Assembly: GCA_028564675.1 (NCBI GenBank)
Contig: JAOVVO010000362.1
Coordinates: 16,732 to 80,731 of the forward strand
Length of the DNA: 64,000 nucleotides
Origin: Onchocerca lupi
Taxonomy: Eukaryota > Nematoda > Chromadorea > Rhabditida > Onchocercidae
Direction: 5' to 3'
Under the pieces are notes generated by a model. It was not told the DNA's origin. It did not search any database and saw only the letters and a program-made list of their open reading frames with translations. Shown piece after piece: positions 47,684 to 60,060 of this stretch (position 1 is the stretch's first letter; each line of letters begins with the position of its first letter). The position numbers were made by a program, and so were the translations under genes.

Positions 47684-50600
47684 TTATTTCAGTTTTTGCA
47701 TTAGTACTGTAGCTCCTTTTGTGTGATACCTTTCTACTGCTGCTAAAGACAACGTACTTCTTACCAGTTCTCGAGTTTCTTGCGATGCATTTTCGAGGAT
47801 ATGAAGAAGTGTAAAACATCCCTTGTTACATGAAAGCTGAAATTGATATCCTCAATATGAATAATTCAGGAAAAACAAGTAATAGATGCAGTTTAACCTG
47901 GAACCTGGAAACATAAAAACGTCGAGATTTAAAACAATAATACAATAAAAATTTTAGGTTCAAGTTCTCATTGACTAGTTGATGAGCAGCTTAAATAATT
48001 TGAAGAAAATAAAAAAATTACCCAAGATGACAACTGATTTTTACACTGCTTCACAATAAAATCACCAAGTTTGACGTCAAATTTAGAATCACTTTTTAGC
48101 AGTTTAGAAATTACAAAATGTGCTTGAGGATGTTCAATTGGATGAAGCTGTTCTGCGTCACAGGGTATGAATTCTCGATTGCATATTAAAGCAATTGCAT
48201 CATAACAAGCTGCACGATCTTCCATATTTACGTTTCTTTCGAAAAAATCCAAATCAGCTAAAACAATGAACTTCTAAAGATATCTTTTTAAAGAACTTTT
48301 ATCTTTTTAAAGAACTTTTTCATCACAGTTAAAAAATTTCACTTAAATAATATAAACTAATAATGCATCTGAAAGGAGATGTCTGGAATAGGTTTATTCT
48401 AATTCTTCCTTCCTCTCCTTCTTTCCTTCAAAAAATATTGATACAACATTGATTACAACTGACAAAAATATAATAATTAATGGAGACAGAGAAAATAAAA
48501 GCGGAATCAACAGTTTATTCGCAAAAAATTTAGTTACTGCAAAACATTTCGATTTTAAAAATCAGTTCAGACGAAGAGCAAAATTATTGCATATTAAACG
48601 TACTTGGAGCTTCCAGCATATCCAAAATAAGTAATGATGCATGATTGTCAAAAAGCAAAGCATTCATGTTTGCTGCGAAATAATTACAAAATGGCTTCTG
48701 AATATATGAGAATAACTCTGCGTAACGTAACTTGGGATCCTTTTTGCTGTATGGATTTCCGTCTCCCTGAAACAGTTATATTCTAAGAATCATAATTTAA
48801 GTTAAATATTTTACATAATGCTAATAGCTTCAAATTTCATGAAATAAACATAAAAATTTTTAATTAAAAATTCCAACAATTTATCGTGGTTTTTATTATT
48901 GAGAGAAGTTTCGGAATGATGTTAGACTGATTAAATGTGAACTAACCGCCTTGTAAATTGCTATCTGTGATGCTGAACAAAAGCGAGGATCTCTTGGATG
49001 AATTAAATGATGCATAACTTTTATACCATAAATACTTTTAACAATTTCACCAATGTTATTCAATAGTTCCTGGAAAGCTATATATCAAAGAGTCATTTTT
49101 TTCAGCAAATAAATTAATTATGAAAATCTTTTTATTATTTATGTCCTTTTTTTCCACTTGCAATGAAGCAGTGATTGGAGACATATAATAGCTTTTTTTT
49201 TGCCATTATTTCAGATTTTCTAAAGTAAGATTAAACCACAAAAATTGAAAGCAAAAAGTTAACCTTTAAAAGACATTTATCAATCAATACTGTATCATCC
49301 ACAGTATCAAAAACAGCAATCAAAAAACGATGCGCGAACTCCTCCAAACAAATTTTCGTTACCAGCCCTTTGAAATTTTTCAGCATTATCTATAATGAGT
49401 GTTTGATGCTAACTAGAATTGAATTGGACGTAAAAAAAATCTGCTTCACAAGTTTACAAGTTTTAAGCTCTTCTTTTAAAAAATGAATAACCTTTCTCGT
49501 CTTCGCACAACCATTCCATAAACATTTCATTGCTATGCGCACGCCATCACTCGTGTGAACAATCTAAAATATAGCGATTTTCTCAAAAAATTTTTGATCA
49601 CTATGTCTCGAATGTTCTTCTTTCGCTCTTTACTTTCTCACCTTACCACTTCATCGTTTTTCTTCCTTATTTTCATCTTAAACTATGAGGAACAAAAAAA
49701 AATTCACAAAATCTAAATTCATAAGTATTTTCGACATGAATATAATAAAATTTGTAATAAGTAGAAATGATGATCTCACTTGAGGTATGCATAGTTTTAA
49801 TGAATCAATCATTTCTTCCAACTGCTTACTGTCAGCAAATTCGAAAAAATCGCTCAACAAACGATGCGTCAGACTTAACTTTATTTGAGGTCTGAAAATA
49901 AACAAGTATGACTCATAAATAATGAATTTAATCTCACATTTATCTACCAAAAAATTGAAATTAAAAAACAAACAATTCAACCGAAGTTAGTCAGTCTTAG
50001 TCCTTATTTAAATTTAGCTAAACAGCCTAAGCAAACCATAAATCAAAACATAAATCAATTACTTGTCTACAATATCAATAAGAATATTTTCGAGGTATTT
50101 AACAATTGATAATTTTCTGTTCGGATAGTCGGCTATTACTTCTTTCAGTGTGCGAGCTCTGTTATCAGCAGTCTAAAATACATTATAAATTCCCATTTAA
50201 GGCATATCAATTTCAAATATTATATCAATAATGTCAAGTTTCCACTGTAAAATGACTTTTATTTCAGTAATTCATTGAGGAAAATAAGAAGAACAGCAAA
50301 TAAAAACCAATGACTTTAAAATAAGCGAAATCCACTCCATAAAATTCAACAATAATGTTGTATCGTTGTTGTGCATTTGCATAATCATTGTAGGCTGATT
50401 CTAAAACTTGTGCTGCTGATGATAAGCGTAATAGTGAAACACAATGACCTCGAAACGCATCAAATATTATTTGACGTTGTATCATAGATCTAAATCAAAG
50501 CACATGAATATTGAACATAAAATAATTTTGATATGAAACTCACATATGATCACTTCATTGTTAAAGTATATTGAAATATTGAAAGAAGTTAATGTTCTCA

Positions 50601-52721
50601 GGTTTTCGGTATTGTTAATGAGTATCAGAAGCAAAAGATACGAAAAACCAGGATTTTGCGATATCATAAAACTGTTTAAAGATAAGAAATTTCTTATTCA
50701 CTTCGAATTGTTTGAAATTGAGAGACTACCTGGATAAAAATTTAGGAATGTGAATATTGGAAAGATATTATTGAAAATTTTAACTGAAATTAAAATTTCA
50801 GAAGATCGCACATTTTCAAACTTTAACAAGAGTTTAAGATTCATACTTTCATTTGAAATAAGCATTACTTAAAGTGCAATTGCTAAAATAACAAAAAAAC
50901 TCATCATACTTATCATTCTCTGAGAAGTCTCGTCGGTAATGCGACAAATTTAGCAAAAATAAGAATTCAGCAAAAAGTATACCCATATTTAAGCATTTTC
51001 ATGACGAAAAAACGAGCATATTTTGACTTTGCCATACAGATAATCTCTGGTACAAGCTCTTCAAAAAGGGCACTTCTTACATCGCTCCCTCCATTTGTTA
51101 CCACGCATTCCACAATTCTGCATGTATCATGCGCGAATATTAATTCTTTCACTTTTCCCTTTATTATTCCAAAAATTTCGGCAGCCAGCTTCTTCCGCTC
51201 AGTATCATTCGTTTTTCCACTACAAACACTGATTCGATTATGGCAATCAATATTTATAATTCTTTTTTTTTTCTGCAAATTATTCAAATAAACTGAAACC
51301 AACAGATTCTCTTAAGATATGGGACTATATCTCAAAAAAACTACCAGCGTAATTTCTCCCACAGATGCTTGCACTGAAGTATCAGATCGAAATGTGGTTT
51401 ATGTTTTCTTCGTAATTCTCGAATATATATTTTGCGCTCTTTCTTTGGCATATTCAACAATTTTTCTTTCATTTTTCGAGTAACCTGAAATGCAAGAAGA
51501 CATATTTTAAGCATTTTTATTTAAATGACGATTACAATGAAAATAAGGACATATGATTGCTTTGAAGTCAAAGCACTGAAAAGAAAGAAGGAACAAATTT
51601 ACTTTGCTTAAAAAATGAAAACTTCTACACAATATTATTCACCAGACATTGATGTTTTCCACATGACAAACGATGATAAGAATCATTAAAGTAGTTTATC
51701 ATGAATGTATTCATTAGTTTGTTGATAACTGAATGGAATTTACGAACTTGTAACTTTTTTTTTCCATTAACTGACCGAATTTTTCCGCAACCACTTTTCT
51801 GTACTTTCCTTTCGCCCGATTTTTTCGTTTCTTTCTCTTCTGAGTTTGTTACTGCAAGTTTCATTGTTGAACCCATGAAATTCCCTTGCTCGATTTCTTC
51901 TCTTCTTGTGTCTTCATTGTGACTCTGTTCTACTGCCAAATGCGGAAACTTATTCTTTTTTCCTGAAGTCTTATCTTTAGACTTTAGAGTTGCAAACAAA
52001 CTTGGCGAAGTTTTCGACCCATCTTTTTTCTTCATAATGATGCTTCTACCAGGACTAGCTGTTGATGGCGTGATCTGAAATGAATTAATAATATCACACA
52101 CACCGCATCAGCTTACCTAAACTATAAAAAAATTTCAATAAAGTTCACTATCAAATACGTCTACAAGCCTTAACTGTTCACCATCAATTATTTCGGAGAT
52201 AATTCGTATAGAAAATCTTACCAAATAGCTGCGATTATTTTCGTAAAATTCATACAACAAGAATAAATTCCAGACAGTTATACTTACTGTTAGCTTCATC
52301 CTTTTATCAAACACTTTCATCCTTTCCAAATTGGCAGCAAATGATACTCGTTTCTTCTTTGCTTCCGGAAGATTCGTGCAGTCTTTCTCGTGTCTTTTAC
52401 GAATAAATTCTTTTCCTTGTTGTTTGCTTTCTATCTATAATACAATAATACAAGAGTGAGTGAAGCTTGTAAGAAATACTTTTCTTCTCATTCTGTATCC
52501 AAAAACACAAATTTTTTTTCTGCATAAAAAACTGCATATCTATTGGCCAGCAAATTAAAATAACATCATTGTTTAATAACTGAGAGATGAAGATAGAGTG
52601 TGTAAAAAGCATAAGATGCTACCTGTCCATTATCGCTTTTCCAATTTAATATCGATCCCTCCCCGCATTTATTTCCTTTGATCGAAGCCTTCCTCTTCCT
52701 TTTCTCTTTCTTTATCTTCAT
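47684..52721 (-). CDS. PUM3/PUF6 (Puf-A) Pumilio-repeat nucleolar RNA-binding protein
   Basis: Exons in transcript order: 52623-52721, 52288-52434, 51643-52074, 51345-51484, 50983-51228, 50315-50489, 50063-50172, 49780-49891, 49492-49563, 49264-49389, 48947-49069, 48604-48766, 48022-48257, 47684-47836. All phases join, giving about 777 residues. This family folds as an L-shaped array of Puf-like repeats with a C-terminal CPL domain and acts in ribosome biogenesis in the nucleolus. The N-terminus is Lys/Arg-rich (KKEKRKRKASIKG). Family blocks: RKHKPHFDLILQCKHLWEKL, IKGKVKELIFAHDTCRIVE, MAKSKYARFFVMKMLKYG, VHTSDGVRIAMKCLWNG, ICLEEFAHRFLIAVFDTVDD, IHPRDPRFCSASQI, GDGNPYSKKDPKLR, and HPIEHPQAHFVISKLL in the CPL region. 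The third exon may end earlier at a GTTCGT donor (after KKKLQ), also in frame. The start ATG lies 8 bases after a TTACAG acceptor, suggesting trans-splicing. Confidence 0.95.
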
Positions 52722-54142
52722 TTATTTCCCTGTAAATCAATTATCACCACACCTTCTACCCCAATTACTTACATACCATCAACTTTTTACCCCATGCCAC
52801 TAACCGATCGGTCCCATAAATTGCCTCCACCAGGCCAAATGTGGTTTCCTCCAAATAAGATCACTTTGCTTTGTCAAAATTAAACCACGATGAAAATACT
52901 GATCCCATCGTCTCTGAATACTTGGGTTATATGTGTGTAATGAAGGAGCTGATAGGGAGAAACAGTGGGTGTTTATCAGAGTGATAAATATCATTTCAAG
53001 GTGACGATGATCTCTCGAGATGACGCATTAAACTAGGCTATGCATAGAGTTTTACAGAGCGCTCCGTTTCATCAATGTTAAGAGCATGACATTGCTTGTT
53101 GCATTTTTATCATTCCTTGTTTTGAATTCTTCATGTATATATATACTTGCGTCTGCAGAGCACTCTCCCATCTCTCATTTCGCTTAATCATAGCGGGACA
53201 GCATTGAAGTTGGTGAGAGTTGTCGCCGAATTATTCGTTTTTAGAAATCAACATTCATTTTAAGTTAGATTTCAAAATTTGGTTTAAACAGTACTCACAA
53301 CTTAAAATTGAATTACTTGTAATTGATTATGGAAGATTTTCAACAAAAAAAGTTTCGAGCATAAAAATGAAAAACTGGATATGATTAATATCGATGGTCT
53401 CCCAGATTTCGTACGATGATAATCCTTTCATCTGTGAAATTTTAATTTTCTTAATTTACACTATGCAGTAGTACTTTGATGAGTTGGACATTCCGATGTT
53501 AGTTATAAATTGATTCATTTTAAAGTATCCATAACTTTTTGATTAATTTTGAAGTAATTAATATTTTGTGTGCTTATTTTATTTCTATTAATACTATTTA
53601 CATATTTCGATGAAGCCAACAGAGCATTCATGTGGGAAGGGTGAATTGGCGGTGGAGTAAGAGTAACTAGAAATCATTAGTAAACTTTCAAACATGTAAA
53701 GTTGAAGATTGCATTTGAAGAGAAAAACTGGAGGAATTCCACTTGTTTTTACACTCGATTTGGTAACTTATGGATCACTTTGAAGCATTTAACTTGGTGT
53801 AGATTTAAAAAGTTGATTTCAAATAAATCAATTTAATTTTAGTTTTATTTGATCCTCTTCAACTCAATTAAAACTGGAAACAATTTTATGGAATCTTGAT
53901 CTCAAGCTGTCGAATTATTCATGTGAGATAATTCGGCAGTCTCATAATAATTTATTTTGATCTTTTAAGTCGTAATTTTCTTGATATCGTTCGATAAGAA
54001 ATACATTGTGTTGGGAGAACGGCGAAATCAAAGAAAATGAGATCGTTTCTCTTCTTTTATAATCATCTTTGATAAATTATATATATTTCTCTTTTCTTAA
54101 ATTTGTTTTCAGTTCTTTCCAGTAAGTTTTCTTAATTTCAAA
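52722..54142. other. Divergent intergenic region between PUM3 and SLC35F6
   Basis: This is 1.4 kb with no coding signal. It should hold the promoters of both flanking genes. TTTTCAG at 54106-54112 and TTCCAG at 54117-54122 are possible leader acceptors for SLC35F6. Confidence 0.5.
52730..52740 (-). other. Likely trans-splice acceptor of PUM3
   Basis: On the minus strand TTGATTTACAG ends at 52730, eight bases before the ATG at 52719-52721. This fits a nematode spliced-leader acceptor with a very short 5' UTR. Confidence 0.5.
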
Positions 54143-57100
54143 ATGGTGGATATTGACAGGAATCGCATGTTGAAACCGCTACTGCTTGGTCTGACGATGG
54201 TAATCACTGGATCGGTTAATACCATTGCTGCAAAGTAAGTGTCATTACCAGATTTATAAGTTCGAAAATCTCAAAAATCCTTTTGTACTTAGAATTCCAT
54301 TCAGTTTTATATTGGCTATCATATAGCTGAAATGCTGCTTTTATATTTTCTTCGCATATATCTACTCCTACAACAACACATATAATTCGATCAGACTACA
54401 AACTAATTTATATAATTCGATCAGAATTTAAGCTCAAATCTGAGCCAAACCCTTAGCCTAAGTCTTAAGTTTTTTTTTTCTCTCAAAAGTTCCTCTTGGT
54501 TAGGAAGATTATCTTGGTTATATAATCAAACATGAAAAAACTTTTCATATTTCGGTATGTTATGATGTACTTGCCAGGACTCTTGAAAATTTTTCTCACT
54601 CCATTTTCTTTTTTACTTAAGTTTATGGATAAATGGTTATTTGTTTATTGCACATTTCAATTGGAGGATTGTACAGAATAAAAAATAATAGCGGGCCAAT
54701 TTTCACTTTAAATTCTTGAATTGCAGATGGGCTGATAGCATGAAAGTGGATGGTAATTACTTCAATCATCCATTTGTTCAGGTACATATTTAGACTTATG
54801 AAGTTTAGAATTATATTATGAATTTGTTTAACTTGTTGAATGATTCTTTCCACTTTTGGAATAAGAAATTGAACTGATTGAAAGGACTGAATTAATTAAA
54901 TGGATGCATTTTTTATTATCAATTAGATATATTAATCCCATATAATGTAAAATTCTCATAAAAATTTTGAAATTTTCAGAATGAGGATGTAGTATGCTGT
55001 GCATTATTTATATGCTGTGTTTTTTAAATTTTGTGCTTCAGATTTAATTTGTCTCATAAAGTTAGTCGGATAGGCTTGCATGATGTGCTTCGCTTTTTGG
55101 AGTTGTCACTTTGTTGAAATATTTAGCATTAGAGATATTTTATTATAATAGAAGTTTAATGGACATTATCTTCAGGCAATCTGTATGTTTATTGGTGAAT
55201 TATCATGCTTATTTGTCTATATCATTGTACATTATATTCAAAAGCATCGTGATCAGATGACATCATCAAATAGTTATGAAGATAATGGAAATGGTATCCC
55301 TACTCATATTTCAGAGCAAATTTTTCTGAAAGTTAATCCTTGGGTGTTCATTATACCAGCATTTTGTGATGTTTTTGCGACTTCGATAATGTATATTGGC
55401 CTAAATCTTACACAGGCTTCATCGTTCCAAATGTTGAGAGGTTAGTTTCTCAGTTTTGTTTTCTCCATTAGTCCTCCATTTAAGTTTTCTTTTCCGACTT
55501 ATTTATTCTTCATAATTTATTGCTTATTTTGACTATGAAAAAATTATTATGTCTATTGTGATACTTGTTCGACAATGCCATTATTATTTCTCACTTTTGC
55601 TATTTTAATCAAATTGCAACATATTTCTTTACAATAAAATCTATTTTATTTCAGGCTCGGTGATAATATTCACTGGTCTCTTTTCTGTTGCTTTCTTAAG
55701 ATCTTATCTACAAGGTTTCCGTTGGTTAGGCATGAGCTTTGTTACTATTGGTCTTGTTATTGTCGGAATGAGTGATATTATTTTCGGTAAAAACTCCAGG
55801 CATGATGTCAATGGAATTATTACCGGTTATGTTTATTATTTAAACAAGAAAAGATTGGTAAAATTTCAGGAAAAACATGAATGAAACAAAAACTTACTGG
55901 TAACAAATAAATCAAAAAAACTAATTTCACAAATCCAAGTACATTATTGACAGTTTCTCTGCTTTTTCTTTATATATAAGTTTAAGGAACTTGCTTTTTT
56001 CTGGAATCTCTTTTTGTGCCTACGCTTAGATGTCGTTATATATCATCATTGCAAGAATCATATCAACATCATAATTAGCTTGCGAATTTTAAAGCTAACT
56101 GTAAAAGGACTATGCTGAAGCAATCTCGAATAGCGTATTTAAGATGAATATATCGCAAAACATTGATATTATATTAAATTCAGAACATTTTATATAATAG
56201 GTTAATCAAATTGGAAATGCTTTGAGTGATATGGGCCAAATGGTAATCCAATAATAACTTCTGTTTTGGAAAGATCAAATACTGATAAGATGTAGTCTTC
56301 AAGATATCATTTGTCTGCATTAATATGTGGGAAAAATCTGATTTTAAATGTTGAGTTACATTTTATTTTAAAAGCAACCTAAAGATAATTTATCTTGCAA
56401 TGCTTCATTATATATTTTCAGGCGATTTGCTCATCATTATTGCTCAAATCATAGTAGCAATTCAGATGGTTGTTGAACAAAAAATAGTTACTGAATTTAA
56501 TGCACCACCTTTACTTGTTGTAGGTTTGGAAGGTTTGTTATTCGGATACTGATTTTTGTCTAAAATTTTTATTCCACTTCTGATTTTCGGATTACTTTTT
56601 ATTGTAAATAGAATTACATATGTTTAATTAGCGTGGTAATCGAAAATACAAATATTCTTTCTATCTCATTAAGAAATTATTGTAGGTCTCTCTAAATCAA
56701 TTGTTGTAGGTCTTTTTGGCTTGACAATTTTGATATTTTTACTGTTCCCAATGTATTACATAACAGTGCCATCCATTTTTTCAACAAATCCGCATCATCG
56801 ACTAGAGGATGTATTCGATGCATTTAGAGAAATAAAAAGTAACCCATGGATTGGATGTGCGCTGCTGCTTACCGTGATTAGGTGAGTTGAATAATTATTC
56901 AGTTTGGTTTCTGAGCATGACTGAACAAGAATTATTAAAGTAATTGATAGCTGGGAAACATGTTTTTAAATAGAAGACGTCAATACATTGTTTTTGTGAT
57001 TATTTTAATAAGTCATTTGTTACGCTCCTTTACTCTAACGTAGTGTTCTGCATATTTATATGTACTGCTTATCTGCATAGCAAAATTTTTGATTTAATGA

Positions 57101-57823
57101 TTATTGTAGGGAAATCATCCATTTCGGAAATTTTGAACGGATTGGTTGATTAAATTTTCATTTTCGACTCCACTCTTTTATTTATAGTCGTTATTCAGAA
57201 TATATGTCAGTGATCTATGGTTTGATCTTTTTTTCCCACATAATCTATCTTATCTGTTGACTGATTTTTTCTAGCATCGCATTTTTCAATTTTGCTGGTA
57301 TTTCTGTCACCAAAGAACTATCAGCGACGACAAGGATGGTACTTGATAGCGTTCGAATTTTAATCATTTGGCTAGTTTCAATTCCACTTTTTGGTGAACA
57401 CTTCATTGCTTTACAGGTATATGAATTATGCTTTAGTATCTTTTTATGATTTTAATTTCGTTGAGAGATAAACAGGAACAGATGCATCCATACACTTCTA
57501 ATGTATTTTTTATATATCTATATTTTATCTCTGTCTATTGTATTTTTACAGCTGCTTGGGTTTGCAGTGCTCATTCTTGGAATGTTTATTTATAACGATA
57601 TTTTTTTTGGACCTTATATACGCCAAAAAGTAAGTTTTATTTACAATTGAGAAAAAAATTGTTTAATTTCACAAAAATAAAAAACATTCGTTTAAAACAG
57701 GCAGAACCTTGACATGTCTAATTTGAATATTTTGCAAGTCTTTTCCTCGACTTTGTTTTATTATAGGAAAACGTCGGCACATCTGCTGAATCAATTCTTA
57801 GTTTAAGAGAGAATGCAGGATAA
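54143..57823 (+). CDS. slc35f6: SLC35F6-type membrane transporter, complete
   Basis: Exons: 54143-54234, 54727-54781, 55176-55440, 55655-55825, 56422-56532, 56710-56881, 57275-57416, 57552-57629, 57767-57823, giving 380 residues, near the usual family length. This is a multi-pass protein of the drug/metabolite transporter superfamily. The vertebrate SLC35F6 (C2orf18) is reported in lysosomes and mitochondria; its substrate is uncertain. Conserved blocks: TGSVNTIAAKWAD, NHPFVQAICMFIGE, PAFCDVFATSIMYIGLNLT, QASSFQMLRGSVIIFTGLFS, MVVEQKIVTEFNAPPLLVVG, LEGLFGLTIL, LFPMYYITVP, SIAFFNFAGISVTKELSATT, RMVLDSVRILIIW and LLGFAVLILGMFIYNDI. The C-terminal tail is short (SAESILSLRENAG). Exon 6 has two in-frame acceptors, at 56685 and 56709; I used the second because it matches the family without an insertion. 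Confidence 0.95.
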
Positions 57824-57887
57824 TAAATTTGCTTTTTCACAATTCTTAGTTTAAGGGAGAATGCACGATAATAAATTTGCTTTTTTT
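57792..57887 (+). repeat. 48-bp tandem duplication covering the SLC35F6 stop codon
   Basis: CAATTCTTAGTTTAAG(A/G)GAG with AATGCA(G/C)GATAATAAATTTG and a T run occurs at 57792 and again at 57840. The first copy encodes the last residues and TAA of SLC35F6; the second lies wholly in the 3' UTR. Confidence 0.9.
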
Positions 57888-60060
57888 TTAAATATTTTTT
57901 ATTTTTAGATATTACCTCATATCAGCAATAATCAATTAGCTAGTTGCTGTATATCATTTTGGGGGGTCGACTTGGTTACTTCTGATCGCAATGTACTAAT
58001 TGAAGATAATAATGAATAATAGACGTTTCCTTTCTTTCAATTTATTGTTAGATAACTTATCGAATATTCGGAAGTATTTGCGATTTGGAAGGTTTTTTTA
58101 AACAGAAAAGAATTGTTTCTTATTTTTTTTTCAATTTTCAAGATTTTTTCTTATTCGAAAATCATGCAGCAGATTAATTTGTTCAACTATTCTTTTGTCT
58201 GATCTGCTTGTCAAAGGGCATATGATTTCATATTGTTTCGAGAATTTTTGTTTTTTGCTATTTAAATTATCTTTCCAGTAATTGTATCATTTCTTCTAAC
58301 CTCATGCTCTTTATTAATTTATCACATATCACAAATACTTGTGACAGTCTTTGTTTTTATTATTCAAGAAATATTCTAAAATGATTCATTTTCTTGCTCT
58401 CCCTAATTTATTATGCAGTTCTCAATTTGAGAATACTCTCACTGAGGAGGAATTGAAATTCCTTTTTAAATGAACAATTCAAAGGTATATTTGTATTTGA
58501 AAATTGAATTATTATGTGAGTTCTGCATATTTTATGGTATGATACTGTATAAATAATTGCAATTCAACCAACATCATTTATAATTTTTTCGAATGGCGTA
58601 TGGAACACCTTACATTGCAATTTTTCTTACCTTCACTCTTCATTTATCATGAAATTAGAGATTAAATTTTTGCATAAGATATTATTATTTCAGTGTATAT
58701 TGTTACGTTTCAAAATAGTATTGCTGTGTATATCACTGCTCGAAAAAAGTTATTCTGCTTAATGTTTGATTTCTGTAATTAGTATGGTTTCTGATCAATA
58801 TTTTCTCTGTCAGTCGTCCAAACATTTTCAATAGATATGAATTATTGTTTGGTTCAGGATCTTTATATCTTTTAGCATAATGATTCGGTCTGACAAATTA
58901 GGCACTATTAGCTACATATAGTTTATTAAATTATTGCGAGCAAAAGTGCCATCTCTAAAATAAAAAATTCATTTAATAAATTGATCCTACAAAGTGTATA
59001 CATAGTGACGTAATTTTTATTGCTTTTTCTTGACTGATATGCTTTTTTATTTTGATTTAAGGTTTAGTTATATTACTGTTCAGATTTCCTGCTTTAAATT
59101 TTCTGAAGGACTGTATTCATATTGTATTTGGAAGATACTGTTCCTAATTTCAGTCGTTAAATTTATTATTTCATAACACTGAATATAATCAGTATCGCTG
59201 TATGTTATGAAAATGGCTAAAAAGGAAATTTTTGTCTGGAATATTTATGAATGCAATTTATATAACTATTCAACAAAAAGTATTGTTACTTATTATAACA
59301 ATATTTCAGCATAAAAGGATCCATTCATTGTAATCGTTAATGATTCAGTCTGGTGATTTTTAATTTGCAAATTGGTCTTTATATTTGTAAATTACAAGAA
59401 AAAGAAGTTGAAAGTATGTTGTAACTACAAATCGAACCTATTCATTTTGTAGTTCTTTCTGCAGAATTATTATAATTTCCTTTTTGCAGTCTAAAACAGC
59501 AATAATCAAACGGAATATTCTTATTATTGTTTGAAATGATAAAATATTAATTTTATTAGTCATACAATATTTAACCTGTGACATGAACAGAGCAAATGTA
59601 CGTTATTAATGTGTTGCGATTAATTTGACTGACGTATCAGATGTTAATGATTTGCAAACATATTAAAAGCATTTTATTTTTTTTTTAGCATGTGAGAAAA
59701 CGAAACCCACCTCATTTCTAGACCTTTAAAGTCTTTTTGTTTCAAATATTTATAACTCAGGAAAATGCGAAACATATCCTCTTCTCTTTGTTAAAGTGTT
59801 CTTTATAGATTTCAGTACTCTCTTACTTTCTTGTCAATTGTCTGTACAGCCCATGAAGTGACTGTTAAGGTTATAGTTTCACTCATTTATAGGTTATAGA
59901 ATTTTGCAGAAGTAAATATTCGTTTTCGGACTTCTTTGTAGTTTTCGAAATCTCCAGTTTTAAGCGTTTCAAGTCTCGTATTAGACGTGAATTTTTTCAT
60001 TTTTGAAAACCTTTCTGTTTCAGTTTGAAAAGACTAGATGTTGCATGCCGCTGATTGATA
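57888..60060. other. Intergenic region between SLC35F6 and RARS2
   Basis: This is 2.2 kb of AT-rich sequence between two genes on the same strand. No coding signal is seen. The distance is far more than the roughly 100 bases typical of nematode operons, so independent promoters are likely. TTTCTGTTTCAG ends at 60023, 38 bases before the RARS2 ATG, and is a candidate leader acceptor. Confidence 0.5.

Noticed and set aside
51001..51291. Plus-strand open frame of 96 codons
   Set aside because: Antisense to a PUM3 exon with strong family similarity.
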